Source: Gemmatimonadota bacterium (GTDB taxonomy: Bacteria > Gemmatimonadota > Gemmatimonadetes > Gemmatimonadales > Gemmatimonadaceae). From it: a stretch of 43,316 bases of DNA. The stretch spans positions 1 to 43,316 of the forward strand of contig VHBP01000018.1 of assembly GCA_016871915.1 (NCBI GenBank), given 5' to 3'. Each line of letters starts with the position of its first letter. Position 1 is the stretch's first letter. Below are positions 8,985 to 16,099 of the stretch, piece after piece. The translations under genes were made by a program, and so were the position numbers. Under the pieces are notes generated by a model. It saw only the letters and a list, made by a program, of their open reading frames with translations, did not search any database and was not told where the DNA came from.

Positions 8985-10584
8985 CGTCGGCGCGGACCAC
9001 CGCACCGTTCGGCGCCACCACCTCGATCGGCAGGCCAGCGACCTCCTCGAGGAGCCCCGCCTTCCTGGCACCCCCCCACGATTCGAGACGCAGGGGATCG
9101 CTCGCGCGCCGCGGCACGAGGGTGATGCGCACCGCTCGGTCGAGCCACCGCACCTTCACGCGCTCGATCGCACTCGAGTGCCCGCGGTCGAGGCCGTCGG
9201 CCAGCCGCAGCAACGCGGAGAGGCGCACCACGCGCTCACGGCTCGCGCGATCCAACGCGGACCAGGCCTCATGCTCTCGGCGTGGACGTTTCCCGCGGTG
9301 ATAGCGCGCCACCTGGGCGATCACCACCTGATCGGTCGGCGTGATCCCGAGAAGATCGGCGTGGAGGATCAGGTGGTACGAGTGCTTGTGGTGCGCCACA
9401 TAGTTGATGTGGTAGCCCACGTCATGCAGCAGGGCGGCATCGGCGAGGAGCTGCCGGTCCTCCGGCTCGCACCCGATCCGCGCGCCCATGGCATCGAACA
9501 GCTGGAGTGCGAGCCGCCGCACCTGCTCCGCATGCGGGGCCTCGTAGTGACACCGCTCGGCGAAGGCGATGATCGACCGCTCGCGCGCCTCGCCGGGGTC
9601 GGCGATCGTCGGCGTGATGCGCGCGCTTTCGAGCAGGAGCCCTTCACGGATCCCGTACGCCGAGGTGAGGAGCTCCCGCGGTTCGACGCGGGCGAGGACC
9701 TCGGCGGCCACGGCGAGTCCCGCGACGATCAGGTCGGCACGCCCCGCGTTCAGTCCCGGCACGGCCAGTCGCTCCTCGACCGACATCGTCGAGAGCTGTT
9801 CCAAGAGATGCTCCACCTCCTGCCGCGGGACACGTGTGCCATGCACGCTCCGCACCTTCACCCATTTGCGTGCCAGGTACATCCCCGCGAGGTTCGTGAA
9901 GGTCCCGCCTGAGCCGATCACCTCGGCGCCGCGCCAGTCGCGGAGCGGGAGCGCCTTCTTGATCTCCTTGCGCACCGCCTTTCGCAGCTTGCGGACCCCT
10001 TTGGGACCGGAATGGCCGGTGAGGTAGCGCTCCGTCAGTCGGATCGCGCCGAAGGGGAAGGAGACGAGCCGCTCCACCAAGCCCTCGGCGGCGAGGGCGA
10101 GTTCGAGCGACCCACCGCCGATGTCCATCACGACGCTGCGCCCGCGTCCGAGTTCGAAATGCGCGAGGGCCGAGCGGAAGGCCAGGTGCGCCTCCTCGTC
10201 GCCGCGCAGGATGCGGCAGCGGAGCCCCGTCTCCCGTCGCACGCGCGCGAGGAAGGCGGCGCCGTTGGATGCGTCACGCACCGCCGAGGTCGCGACGACC
10301 TCGATGCGTGAGGCATCAAGCTGCTTCGCGAGGGTCGCCATGCGGGTGAGGGTCGCGATCGCCTCATCCATGTTCGATTCGCCGAGCATCCCCGTGTGGC
10401 TCAGCCCATGGCCGAGCCGTGGGGCGGCCTTCAACTCGTCGACGACGCGGATCTCCCCGCGCGGCGTGACGTCAGCGATCAGCTGTCGGATCGAGTTCGA
10501 GCCGATGTCGATCGCAGCGATGCGCTGGCCGACCGCTGCGGGATCACGCGAGGCGTCCGAGGGGAGGCGAGTCGGGTGGCTCAC
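8980..10584 (-). CDS. ppx: Exopolyphosphatase / guanosine pentaphosphatase (Ppx/GppA)
   Basis: Hydrolyses terminal phosphate from polyphosphate and possibly from pppGpp. The 534 residues show the two ASKHA phosphate-binding loops (IAAIDIGSNSIRQLIADV near residue 20 and VVMDIGGGSLELAL near 150) and a C-terminal HD-type domain with DAALLHDVGYHINYVAHHKHS. I chose the GTG at 10584: it overlaps the stop of the upstream lipoprotein gene as GTGA and gives a short N-terminus before the first loop. Longer starts would sit inside that gene. It is convergent with the ppk operon, so synthesis and breakdown of polyphosphate are encoded tail to tail. Whether it prefers polyphosphate or pppGpp cannot be told from sequence. 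Confidence 0.95.
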   Translation of the reverse strand: MSHPTRLPSDASRDPAAVGQRIAAIDIGSNSIRQLIADVTPRGEIRVVDELKAAPRLGHGLSHTGMLGESNMDEAIATLTRMATLAKQLDASRIEVVATSAVRDASNGAAFLARVRRETGLRCRILRGDEEAHLAFRSALAHFELGRGRSVVMDIGGGSLELALAAEGLVERLVSFPFGAIRLTERYLTGHSGPKGVRKLRKAVRKEIKKALPLRDWRGAEVIGSGGTFTNLAGMYLARKWVKVRSVHGTRVPRQEVEHLLEQLSTMSVEERLAVPGLNAGRADLIVAGLAVAAEVLARVEPRELLTSAYGIREGLLLESARITPTIADPGEARERSIIAFAERCHYEAPHAEQVRRLALQLFDAMGARIGCEPEDRQLLADAALLHDVGYHINYVAHHKHSYHLILHADLLGITPTDQVVIAQVARYHRGKRPRREHEAWSALDRASRERVVRLSALLRLADGLDRGHSSAIERVKVRWLDRAVRITLVPRRASDPLRLESWGGARKAGLLEEVAGLPIEVVAPNGAVVRADD

Positions 10585-11267
10585 AGCGCGTTGTCGAGCC
10601 CGAGCAGCTTGTAGCGCCCGTCGCGTCGGATGACGGTCGAGACGATCCAGAGGGTATCGATGCGCTGGTCTGGCCATCGCAGCACGACGGCGCAGGGGCC
10701 GCTGGTCTCACTCGTCCCCTCCGTGCGCCCGCCCGCGCGGCAGGTGACGTCGCGGAGCACCGCACGGCCGGCGGCGGCCTCACGCGCTCGACTCGACGCG
10801 GCGGTGAGGCCGCGCCCCGACTGGGCCTCATAGAGGGCCCAGGCGGGCACCGGCTGCATCCCGCTCGCGAAGGGCGCGCTCTCGGGGAAGTAGAGATAGG
10901 CGAACTCCGCCTTGGAGAGGACCAGAGTGCGGATCCGGGTGGTGTCGGTACCCTGCAAGGCGTCCCAGTACGCTCGGATCAACGCTGACCGGGAATCGGC
11001 GCCGCCGGTCAGACGCGTCGGGATGGGGTCGGTGACCTCCTGCTGGAGACGACGGAGCGCTTCGTCTGGCGGGAGGATCGAATCGATGATGTAGCCCGGC
11101 GTCTTGCGGAGCGAATCTGGCGAAGGGATCAGGACCCCATCGGAGCGCCATTCGACCATCGCGGGATCGATGCCCGGCGGGATCGGCTCGCGTGCATCGG
11201 CCGTGCGGTCATCCCCACGGCCGCACGCGATGATAGAGAGAAAGAGAGCGGGAAGAAGGGAGCGCAT
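10581..11267 (-). CDS. Uncharacterised lipoprotein coupled to ppx
   Basis: A 228-residue protein with a short lipoprotein signal (MRSLLPALFLSIIAC, lipobox IIAC, Cys15). The mature part is mixed alpha/beta. The segments DALQGTDTTRIRTLVLSKAEFAYLYFPESAPFASGMQPVPAWALYEAQSG, read as a whole, suggest a small NTF2-like or similar ligand-binding fold, but this is a guess. Two later cysteines (TCRAGG and GPCAVV) could form a disulfide. I do not recognise the family. Its stop overlaps the ppx start (GTGA), so the products are probably made together. It is preceded by a strong hairpin that ends the upstream TonB/lipoprotein unit. Confidence 0.8.
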   Translation of the reverse strand: MRSLLPALFLSIIACGRGDDRTADAREPIPPGIDPAMVEWRSDGVLIPSPDSLRKTPGYIIDSILPPDEALRRLQQEVTDPIPTRLTGGADSRSALIRAYWDALQGTDTTRIRTLVLSKAEFAYLYFPESAPFASGMQPVPAWALYEAQSGRGLTAASSRAREAAAGRAVLRDVTCRAGGRTEGTSETSGPCAVVLRWPDQRIDTLWIVSTVIRRDGRYKLLGLDNAL

Positions 11268-11292
11268 GGTGACTCGAGGTCAATAATGTGGT

Positions 11293-11329
11293 GCGGGGGG
11301 CAGCGCCGCCATGCGACGCTGCCCCCCGC
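11293..11329 (-). terminator. Strong hairpin after the beta-helix lipoprotein gene
   Basis: A perfect 13-bp stem (GCGGGGGGCAGCG / CGCTGCCCCCCGC) with an 11-base loop lies 18 bases after the stop of the gene at 11348-13084. An AT-richer stretch containing ATTATTG follows on the minus strand. It is probably the terminator of the TonB-receptor/lipoprotein unit. Confidence 0.7.
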
Positions 11330-11347
11330 GGTCCGGCCGTTGATCAA

Positions 11348-13084
11348 TCAGTTGCGGAAGTACGCCGTCCAGCCCGCGTACCACGGGGTGGCCGCATCGG
11401 GCGCGATCGCGCCGAGGAAAATCGTTCCCGCCAGCGAGCCACCGAAGAAGCTGCCGACGCGCGTCCCGGTCTTCCCGGGGAGCGTGGTCCCGGTGCCGCC
11501 GGAGCGGAGCGCCGACCCAGTGGCCGGGCGCCAGTCGAGGGTGGCGCCGTTGGCGATCGCCACCGAGGAGTCGGGGATGCTGGTGAAGAGGAGGTGGGCG
11601 GCGGCCGTCGAGGTCGTGAGGTTCGCCCCGGTGAACTTGTCCTCCGTGCCGAAGCGGTTCGTCGCGCCCGCGACGTCGAAGGCCCGGCTGTTGTTGGCGA
11701 GCAAGGTGTTGAACACGTCGAGCGAGTCGGCGGCGAAGCGCGCGAAGGTCGCGGTGGAGTCGAACATCGAGAGCCCCGACTCCGGCCAGCGCGCGACGAC
11801 GCCGTTCATCCAGGTGCCACCGGTGCCGCGGCGGAGGAGCATCCCGACGCCACCGTCACCCCCCGAACGGACCGGCAGCACGCCGGCGCCAGGGCCTACG
11901 ATCGTGAAGTTCGCCACGACCGGCATCGTGTACGGCTCGGAGCTGAAGCCGATGGCGCAGGTGCCGGACGCCGAGCCGCAGCCGTCGATCTCGAAGCCGT
12001 TCTGCTCAGCGGAGAGCGCGCCCGGGTTCCCGGCGCGCGGCGAGACGCGCGGACCAGTCTGAAGCGCGATCAGGTACTGCAGGCGGCCGCGGTACCCCTC
12101 GGCCATGTCGAAGTGGTCATCGCCCGACTCGTACGAGACAAGGTAGCGCCCGTCGACGGTCCCGCCGAACCACTCGAACATGTCATCGAGGCCGCGGATC
12201 GCCTGGTTGTACTCGAAGCGGGTGTTGCTCCCCACGGCGTACATGGAATAGGAGTTGAGCTCCACATTGAGGATCGCGGCGGCGCCGGCGAACTCCACGC
12301 GGGTGTAGACGATCTCGCCCGAGTTGTCGTTGTCGAGATTGCCGCCGTTCCAGCTGACGGTGTCGGCCGGGGCCGGCCCCTCGACCACGGTGCGGCCGGT
12401 GCGGTTCGAGCGGGCGTTGCCGACAAGGATCAGACCGCCCCAGTCACCCGGCGCGCGCGCGCCTGCGGCCGCCGACGAGGTGAAGACGATCGGCTGCGAC
12501 GCGGTACCGACGGCGTTGAGACGTGAGCCGCGGAGTACCATCAGCGCGGTGACCGGCGGGGCCTGCCCCGTCGTGATCGTCCCACCGATGATCTTGGTGC
12601 CGGCCTGGATGGTCAGCGTCGCGCCATTCGCGACCGAGATGATCTTGGTGAGCTGATAGACGTTGGTGTTCGTCCAGGTGGTGTTGGATGTGATGTCCGC
12701 GGTGACCTGCACGACCGGGCGGTCCCCGGTCAGCGCGGTGGCCTCGGTGCTGTACGGGCCCTGCTCCGTGCCGCGCAGGGCGCGCACCCGGAACTTGTAC
12801 GAGGTCTCCGGGGCGAGTGTGCTGTCTCGGAAGGTCGCCGTGGTCGCGGTGCCGACGGTGGCGAAGGTCCCGGACGCCGTCGCGCGATCCACTTCGTAGC
12901 GATCGGCGCCGCTCACCGCGGCCCAACTGAGCTGCACGCTGGTCGGACCCTGGGTCGTGGCGGTGACGGTCGCGGGGGCGGCGAGGGGATCGGGGGCGGT
13001 CACGCCGTCCGAGCACGCGCCCACGAGGGCGAGGAGCGCCGGCGCGAGGACGCGCAACGAGAGAAAAGGACGAAGCAGAGGCAT
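11348..13084 (-). CDS. Surface lipoprotein with fibronectin-III domain and beta-helix-like repeats
   Basis: A 578-residue predicted lipoprotein: signal MPLLRPFLSLRVLAPALLALVGAC with lipobox LVGAC. A fibronectin type III domain spans about residues 35-125 (PATVTATTQGPTSVQLSWAAV ending near GPYSTEATAL). Next comes a right-handed beta-helix-like region beginning with ITSNTTWTNTNVYQLTK and LTIQAGTKIIGG, then GDWGGLILVG, IRGLDDMFEWFGGTVDGRY and the closing TPWYAGWTAYFRN. I recall this type of protein beside TonB-dependent receptors in other phyla, often with misleading product names; its biochemical role is unknown to me. Two short Cys pairs occur (DGCGSASGTC). It lies downstream of the TonB receptor on the same strand, but has its own four-half-site Pho-box-like array and a 16-bp hairpin in its leader. 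A role in binding or capturing a phosphorus compound is inferred from context only. Confidence 0.85.
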   Translation of the reverse strand: MPLLRPFLSLRVLAPALLALVGACSDGVTAPDPLAAPATVTATTQGPTSVQLSWAAVSGADRYEVDRATASGTFATVGTATTATFRDSTLAPETSYKFRVRALRGTEQGPYSTEATALTGDRPVVQVTADITSNTTWTNTNVYQLTKIISVANGATLTIQAGTKIIGGTITTGQAPPVTALMVLRGSRLNAVGTASQPIVFTSSAAAGARAPGDWGGLILVGNARSNRTGRTVVEGPAPADTVSWNGGNLDNDNSGEIVYTRVEFAGAAAILNVELNSYSMYAVGSNTRFEYNQAIRGLDDMFEWFGGTVDGRYLVSYESGDDHFDMAEGYRGRLQYLIALQTGPRVSPRAGNPGALSAEQNGFEIDGCGSASGTCAIGFSSEPYTMPVVANFTIVGPGAGVLPVRSGGDGGVGMLLRRGTGGTWMNGVVARWPESGLSMFDSTATFARFAADSLDVFNTLLANNSRAFDVAGATNRFGTEDKFTGANLTTSTAAAHLLFTSIPDSSVAIANGATLDWRPATGSALRSGGTGTTLPGKTGTRVGSFFGGSLAGTIFLGAIAPDAATPWYAGWTAYFRN

Positions 13085-13100
13085 GACGAGAGCTCCCAAA

Positions 13101-13137
13101 CGTGAAGGGGTCCGAGTGGATCTCGGACCCCTTCACG
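13101..13137 (-). other. Perfect 16-bp hairpin in the leader of the beta-helix lipoprotein gene
   Basis: CGTGAAGGGGTCCGAG and its exact complement flank a 5-base loop. On the minus strand the hairpin ends 16 bases before the ATG at 13084, leaving GGGAG as the ribosome-binding site. It may be an attenuator, a translation-control hairpin, or the receptor gene's terminator. The 12-mer GAAGGGGTCCGA inside it also occurs 34 bases upstream of the TonB receptor start (15981-15992). Confidence 0.65.
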
Positions 13138-13148
13138 TTCATCACCGT

Positions 13149-13188
13149 CTGTCATCCTTCGGCGACGCTTCTGTCACGAAGCAGTCAC
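13149..13188 (-). promoter_or_regulatory. Array of four Pho-box-like half-sites
   Basis: Read on the plus strand, 7-mers start every 11 bases: CTGTCAT (13149), CGGCGAC (13160), CTGTCAC (13171) and CAGTCAC (13182). The first equals the classical enterobacterial PhoB half-site CTGTCAT, and the second is degenerate. The array lies 65-104 bases upstream of the lipoprotein gene it probably controls. The repeats and their phase are seen directly; PhoB binding is inferred, and the orientation relative to the gene is reversed compared with typical enterobacterial sites. Confidence 0.65.
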
Positions 13189-13205
13189 GTCGTGCTGGTG
13201 GAATC

Positions 13206-15947
13206 TCATCGCCACCGCATCCCGATCGTGATCCCGCGTCCGGTGCGATACCCTTCGCGCACCACCGGCCCCTGTGTCAGACGGAACGGCGCATCCAGGA
13301 GGTTGCGCGCATCGAGCGAGATCTCCGCCCGATCGGTGATCGGGAGTCGCACCGAAAGATCGATCAGATGACGCGTCGCCTCCAGCACATCCGGATAGGG
13401 GACGGTGCCCGCACTGAAGATGCGCGGCCCCACGGCGGAGTAGAGCAGGGTGGCAGACCCGCCGCGATCGCCCGAACGCGTGAGCCCCAGATTCGCTACC
13501 CATGGCGCCTGTCCCATCATCGGCCGATCGGCATTGGTATTGGCCGAGGCCCCCTCACCCAAGGTGATGCGACTCTCCATGAGCGTCACGTTGCTGAAGA
13601 GGGCGTAGCGCTCGAGTGCGCCGATCCACCCACCGAGGTTCTTGCGCGCCTCGAGCTCGACGCCAAGGTTCTGCGCCTCGTCCGCGTTGAAGAAGGAGAC
13701 AAAGGGCTGGCCCCCGGTCGAGATATCGATCCGCTCGATCGGGCGGTCGAAGCGCTTGGCGAAGAGGCCGACGCTCACCACCTCACCGGGCGCGGGGAAG
13801 AGCTCCCACTTGAGATCGGCGTTCTGGATCAGCGTCCGCACCAGATCGCCGTTGCCACGGGTGATCTGCCCACCCACGACCTCGAGGTACTGCACCGGGG
13901 AGAGCTCGCGGTATTCGGGACGCGCCAGCGTCTGCGAGGCCGAGGCGCGAAGCTGGGCACGATCAGAGAGGCGCACGTTCAAGATGATCGCCGGGAGGAC
14001 GTCGGTGTTGTTAAGCCGCGAGAGGAAGCGCCCTCCGTTGGCCAGGGCGGTGTTCACCTCGATGTCAGCCCGCTCGACGCGGGCGCCACCGATGAGACGG
14101 AAGCGCCCCGCGAAGGGGAGCTCCGTCATGAGATAGCCGGCGCTCAACCGTTCCCAGGCCTCGTACTCTCCATCCGCCGCGACGTTGTAGATCGAGAACA
14201 CATCGGCGTCGCCCGTGGAGAAGCGTCCGTCGAAGAGCTCCTCGGCGCGGCGCGCTCGATCGGCGTCGGGCACACGCGAGGAGAGGATGCTGAACTGCCG
14301 GTTGAAGGCGTCGCGGGTGGTCTCACGATAGAGGCCCCCCACCTTGAGCGACGGGGCCTCGGCTCCCTCGCCGATGGTCCACTTGTAATTGAGGGCCGAC
14401 GACCAGTTGGACTCGCGCAGGTCGCTGAAGGTGCGCCGCGCGACGTCCGGGTTACCATCTGACCAGGCATACGGACCATCGGGAGAGAACTGCGCGTAGA
14501 CGAGATCGGAGCGATCCGGCTCCTGTCGGCGGACCGCCGCCGACGCGAGGCTCCAGGTGATCTGGTGCTGCGCGTTGAAGGTGTGATCCCCCGTCAGCTG
14601 CGAGCTGCGGACCGCCCGCTCCACATAGCGGAGCGTCATCCGCTCGATGCTCCCGCCGGAGAAGGAGAAGGCCGGCCCGACCGACTGGCGCGCCTCGTTG
14701 TCCGCGGAGCGCGTATAGCTGTTGTTGAAGCGGAGGAGCGTGTGCTTCCCGAGCATCGTGCTGGTGTTGAACAGCGCCCCGAGGGTGCTGCTCCGCGTCG
14801 CGGCCTGGCCGGACCACGACTCGAGGACCACCGGACGGCCTCCCTCCTGGATCGGGTTGGCCTGGGTGTACTCGCTCTGCACGTCCTGCGTGTTCGCGTA
14901 GGTGAGCGAGGCGAGGTACCCGAGGTCGAGGCCGAGGATCGGATCCTGTCCACCGACGGAGACGCCGAAGGCGCCGTTCGGGAGCCCATTCCGATTCTCC
15001 GGCGTCCAGACGTTCCGAAGCGAATTGACGGCCGCATTCACCTGCTGGCGCGTGGTGAGCTGGCCGACCGCCGCTGCCGAGCGAAGGGCGGTGGGCAGGG
15101 TGCGGCTGGCGGCACCGTTCCCGATCCACTCCCCGCTTGTCGTGGGGGCCGAGACGATCGACTGGCCGGTGGCGCGATCGTTCCCGCCGAGGGAGGCGGA
15201 GAAGGTCACCGTGCGACGTGACGGATACTCCTTGGTCCGGATGTCGACCGAGGCGCCAGAGAAATCACCGGAGAGATCCGGGGTGAATGACTTGCTGACG
15301 TCAATCGACTGGAGGAGCGAGGAGGGGAAGAGGTCGAGCGGGACGTAGCGCTTCTCTGGCTCGGGGCTCGGGAGGCGAGCGCCGTTCATGCTCGTGACCG
15401 TATAGCGCTCGCCCAACCCGCGGACGAAGACGCTCCGACCATCCTGGACCGTGACCCCGCTGACGCGCTGGATCGCCTTGGCCGCATCGCCGTCTGGGCT
15501 CTTCGCAATCTGCTCGGCGGTCACCGCGTTCACGATCCCGGTGGCGGTGCGCTGCTGGTCGAGTGCCTCGTTCACCGAGCCGCGCTCGACCGCCGCCGTC
15601 ACCACGCTCGCGGTGAGCTGGACCGTGGCTTGGGCGAGGGAGACATCCTGCTGGAGGGCCTGTCCGGCGACGACCACGAGCCCCGTCACCGTCTTCGGGG
15701 CGTACCCGATGCGGCGCACGAGGATCGAGACGGTGCCCGGCGCCACGCCGACGAGAGTGTAGCGGCCGTCGACCCCGGAGAGGGTGCCCTGGGTGGTCCC
15801 GACGAGCTGGATCCCGGCATCGGTGATGGCCGCGCCATTAGCGGCGTCGAGGATCCGGCCCACGATGCGGCCGGTGGTCGCTGACTGGGCGGGAAGGATG
15901 GTGCTCACACAAAGGAGCGTGAGGCAGACGAGCAGGACACGGCGCAT
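13206..15947 (-). CDS. TonB-dependent outer-membrane receptor with N-terminal carboxypeptidase-regulatory-like domain
   Basis: A 913-residue outer-membrane active transporter, energised through TonB in known families. It has a signal peptide (MRRVLLVCLTLLCVSTILPAQS) and a beta-sandwich domain (about 25-105, GRIVGRILDAANGAAITDAGIQLVG to the GYAPKTV segment). The plug domain includes AIQRVSGVTVQDGRSVFVRGLGERY and the SFTPDLSGDFSGASVDIRTKEYP stretch, and the rest is a 22-strand-type barrel. It ends GRGITIGMRWR, without a terminal Phe but with Trp next to last. The receptor class with this plug is common among large-substrate importers. It stands alone between phoR and the beta-helix lipoprotein gene, with a Pho-box-like repeat 94 bases upstream. 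The substrate is unknown; a phosphorus-containing compound is the contextual guess. Confidence 0.95.
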   Translation of the reverse strand: MRRVLLVCLTLLCVSTILPAQSATTGRIVGRILDAANGAAITDAGIQLVGTTQGTLSGVDGRYTLVGVAPGTVSILVRRIGYAPKTVTGLVVVAGQALQQDVSLAQATVQLTASVVTAAVERGSVNEALDQQRTATGIVNAVTAEQIAKSPDGDAAKAIQRVSGVTVQDGRSVFVRGLGERYTVTSMNGARLPSPEPEKRYVPLDLFPSSLLQSIDVSKSFTPDLSGDFSGASVDIRTKEYPSRRTVTFSASLGGNDRATGQSIVSAPTTSGEWIGNGAASRTLPTALRSAAAVGQLTTRQQVNAAVNSLRNVWTPENRNGLPNGAFGVSVGGQDPILGLDLGYLASLTYANTQDVQSEYTQANPIQEGGRPVVLESWSGQAATRSSTLGALFNTSTMLGKHTLLRFNNSYTRSADNEARQSVGPAFSFSGGSIERMTLRYVERAVRSSQLTGDHTFNAQHQITWSLASAAVRRQEPDRSDLVYAQFSPDGPYAWSDGNPDVARRTFSDLRESNWSSALNYKWTIGEGAEAPSLKVGGLYRETTRDAFNRQFSILSSRVPDADRARRAEELFDGRFSTGDADVFSIYNVAADGEYEAWERLSAGYLMTELPFAGRFRLIGGARVERADIEVNTALANGGRFLSRLNNTDVLPAIILNVRLSDRAQLRASASQTLARPEYRELSPVQYLEVVGGQITRGNGDLVRTLIQNADLKWELFPAPGEVVSVGLFAKRFDRPIERIDISTGGQPFVSFFNADEAQNLGVELEARKNLGGWIGALERYALFSNVTLMESRITLGEGASANTNADRPMMGQAPWVANLGLTRSGDRGGSATLLYSAVGPRIFSAGTVPYPDVLEATRHLIDLSVRLPITDRAEISLDARNLLDAPFRLTQGPVVREGYRTGRGITIGMRWR

Positions 15948-16040
15948 GGGCGTCTCGTGGAGAGGTTCGAAGCGTGAGTGTCGGACCCCTTCTCCGACCT
16001 CTGGAACCTCCTCTGGACCGGTACCGGACCGACGACATTT

Positions 16041-16058
16041 CGGTCACGGCTATGTAAC
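16041..16058 (-). promoter_or_regulatory. Candidate Pho box upstream of the TonB receptor gene
   Basis: On the plus strand CGGTCAC-GGCT-ATGTAAC is a 7-4-7 direct repeat with half-site pattern NNGTNAC. It sits between the end of phoR and the receptor start (15947). The intervening leader also has the octamer TCCAGAGG repeated twice at 12-base spacing on the minus strand. Orientation relative to the gene is the same as for the array at 13149-13188. Confidence 0.5.
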
Positions 16059-16099
16059 GGCCCGTCGCATGATCGTGGCGGACGGACGGTTTGTGACGT

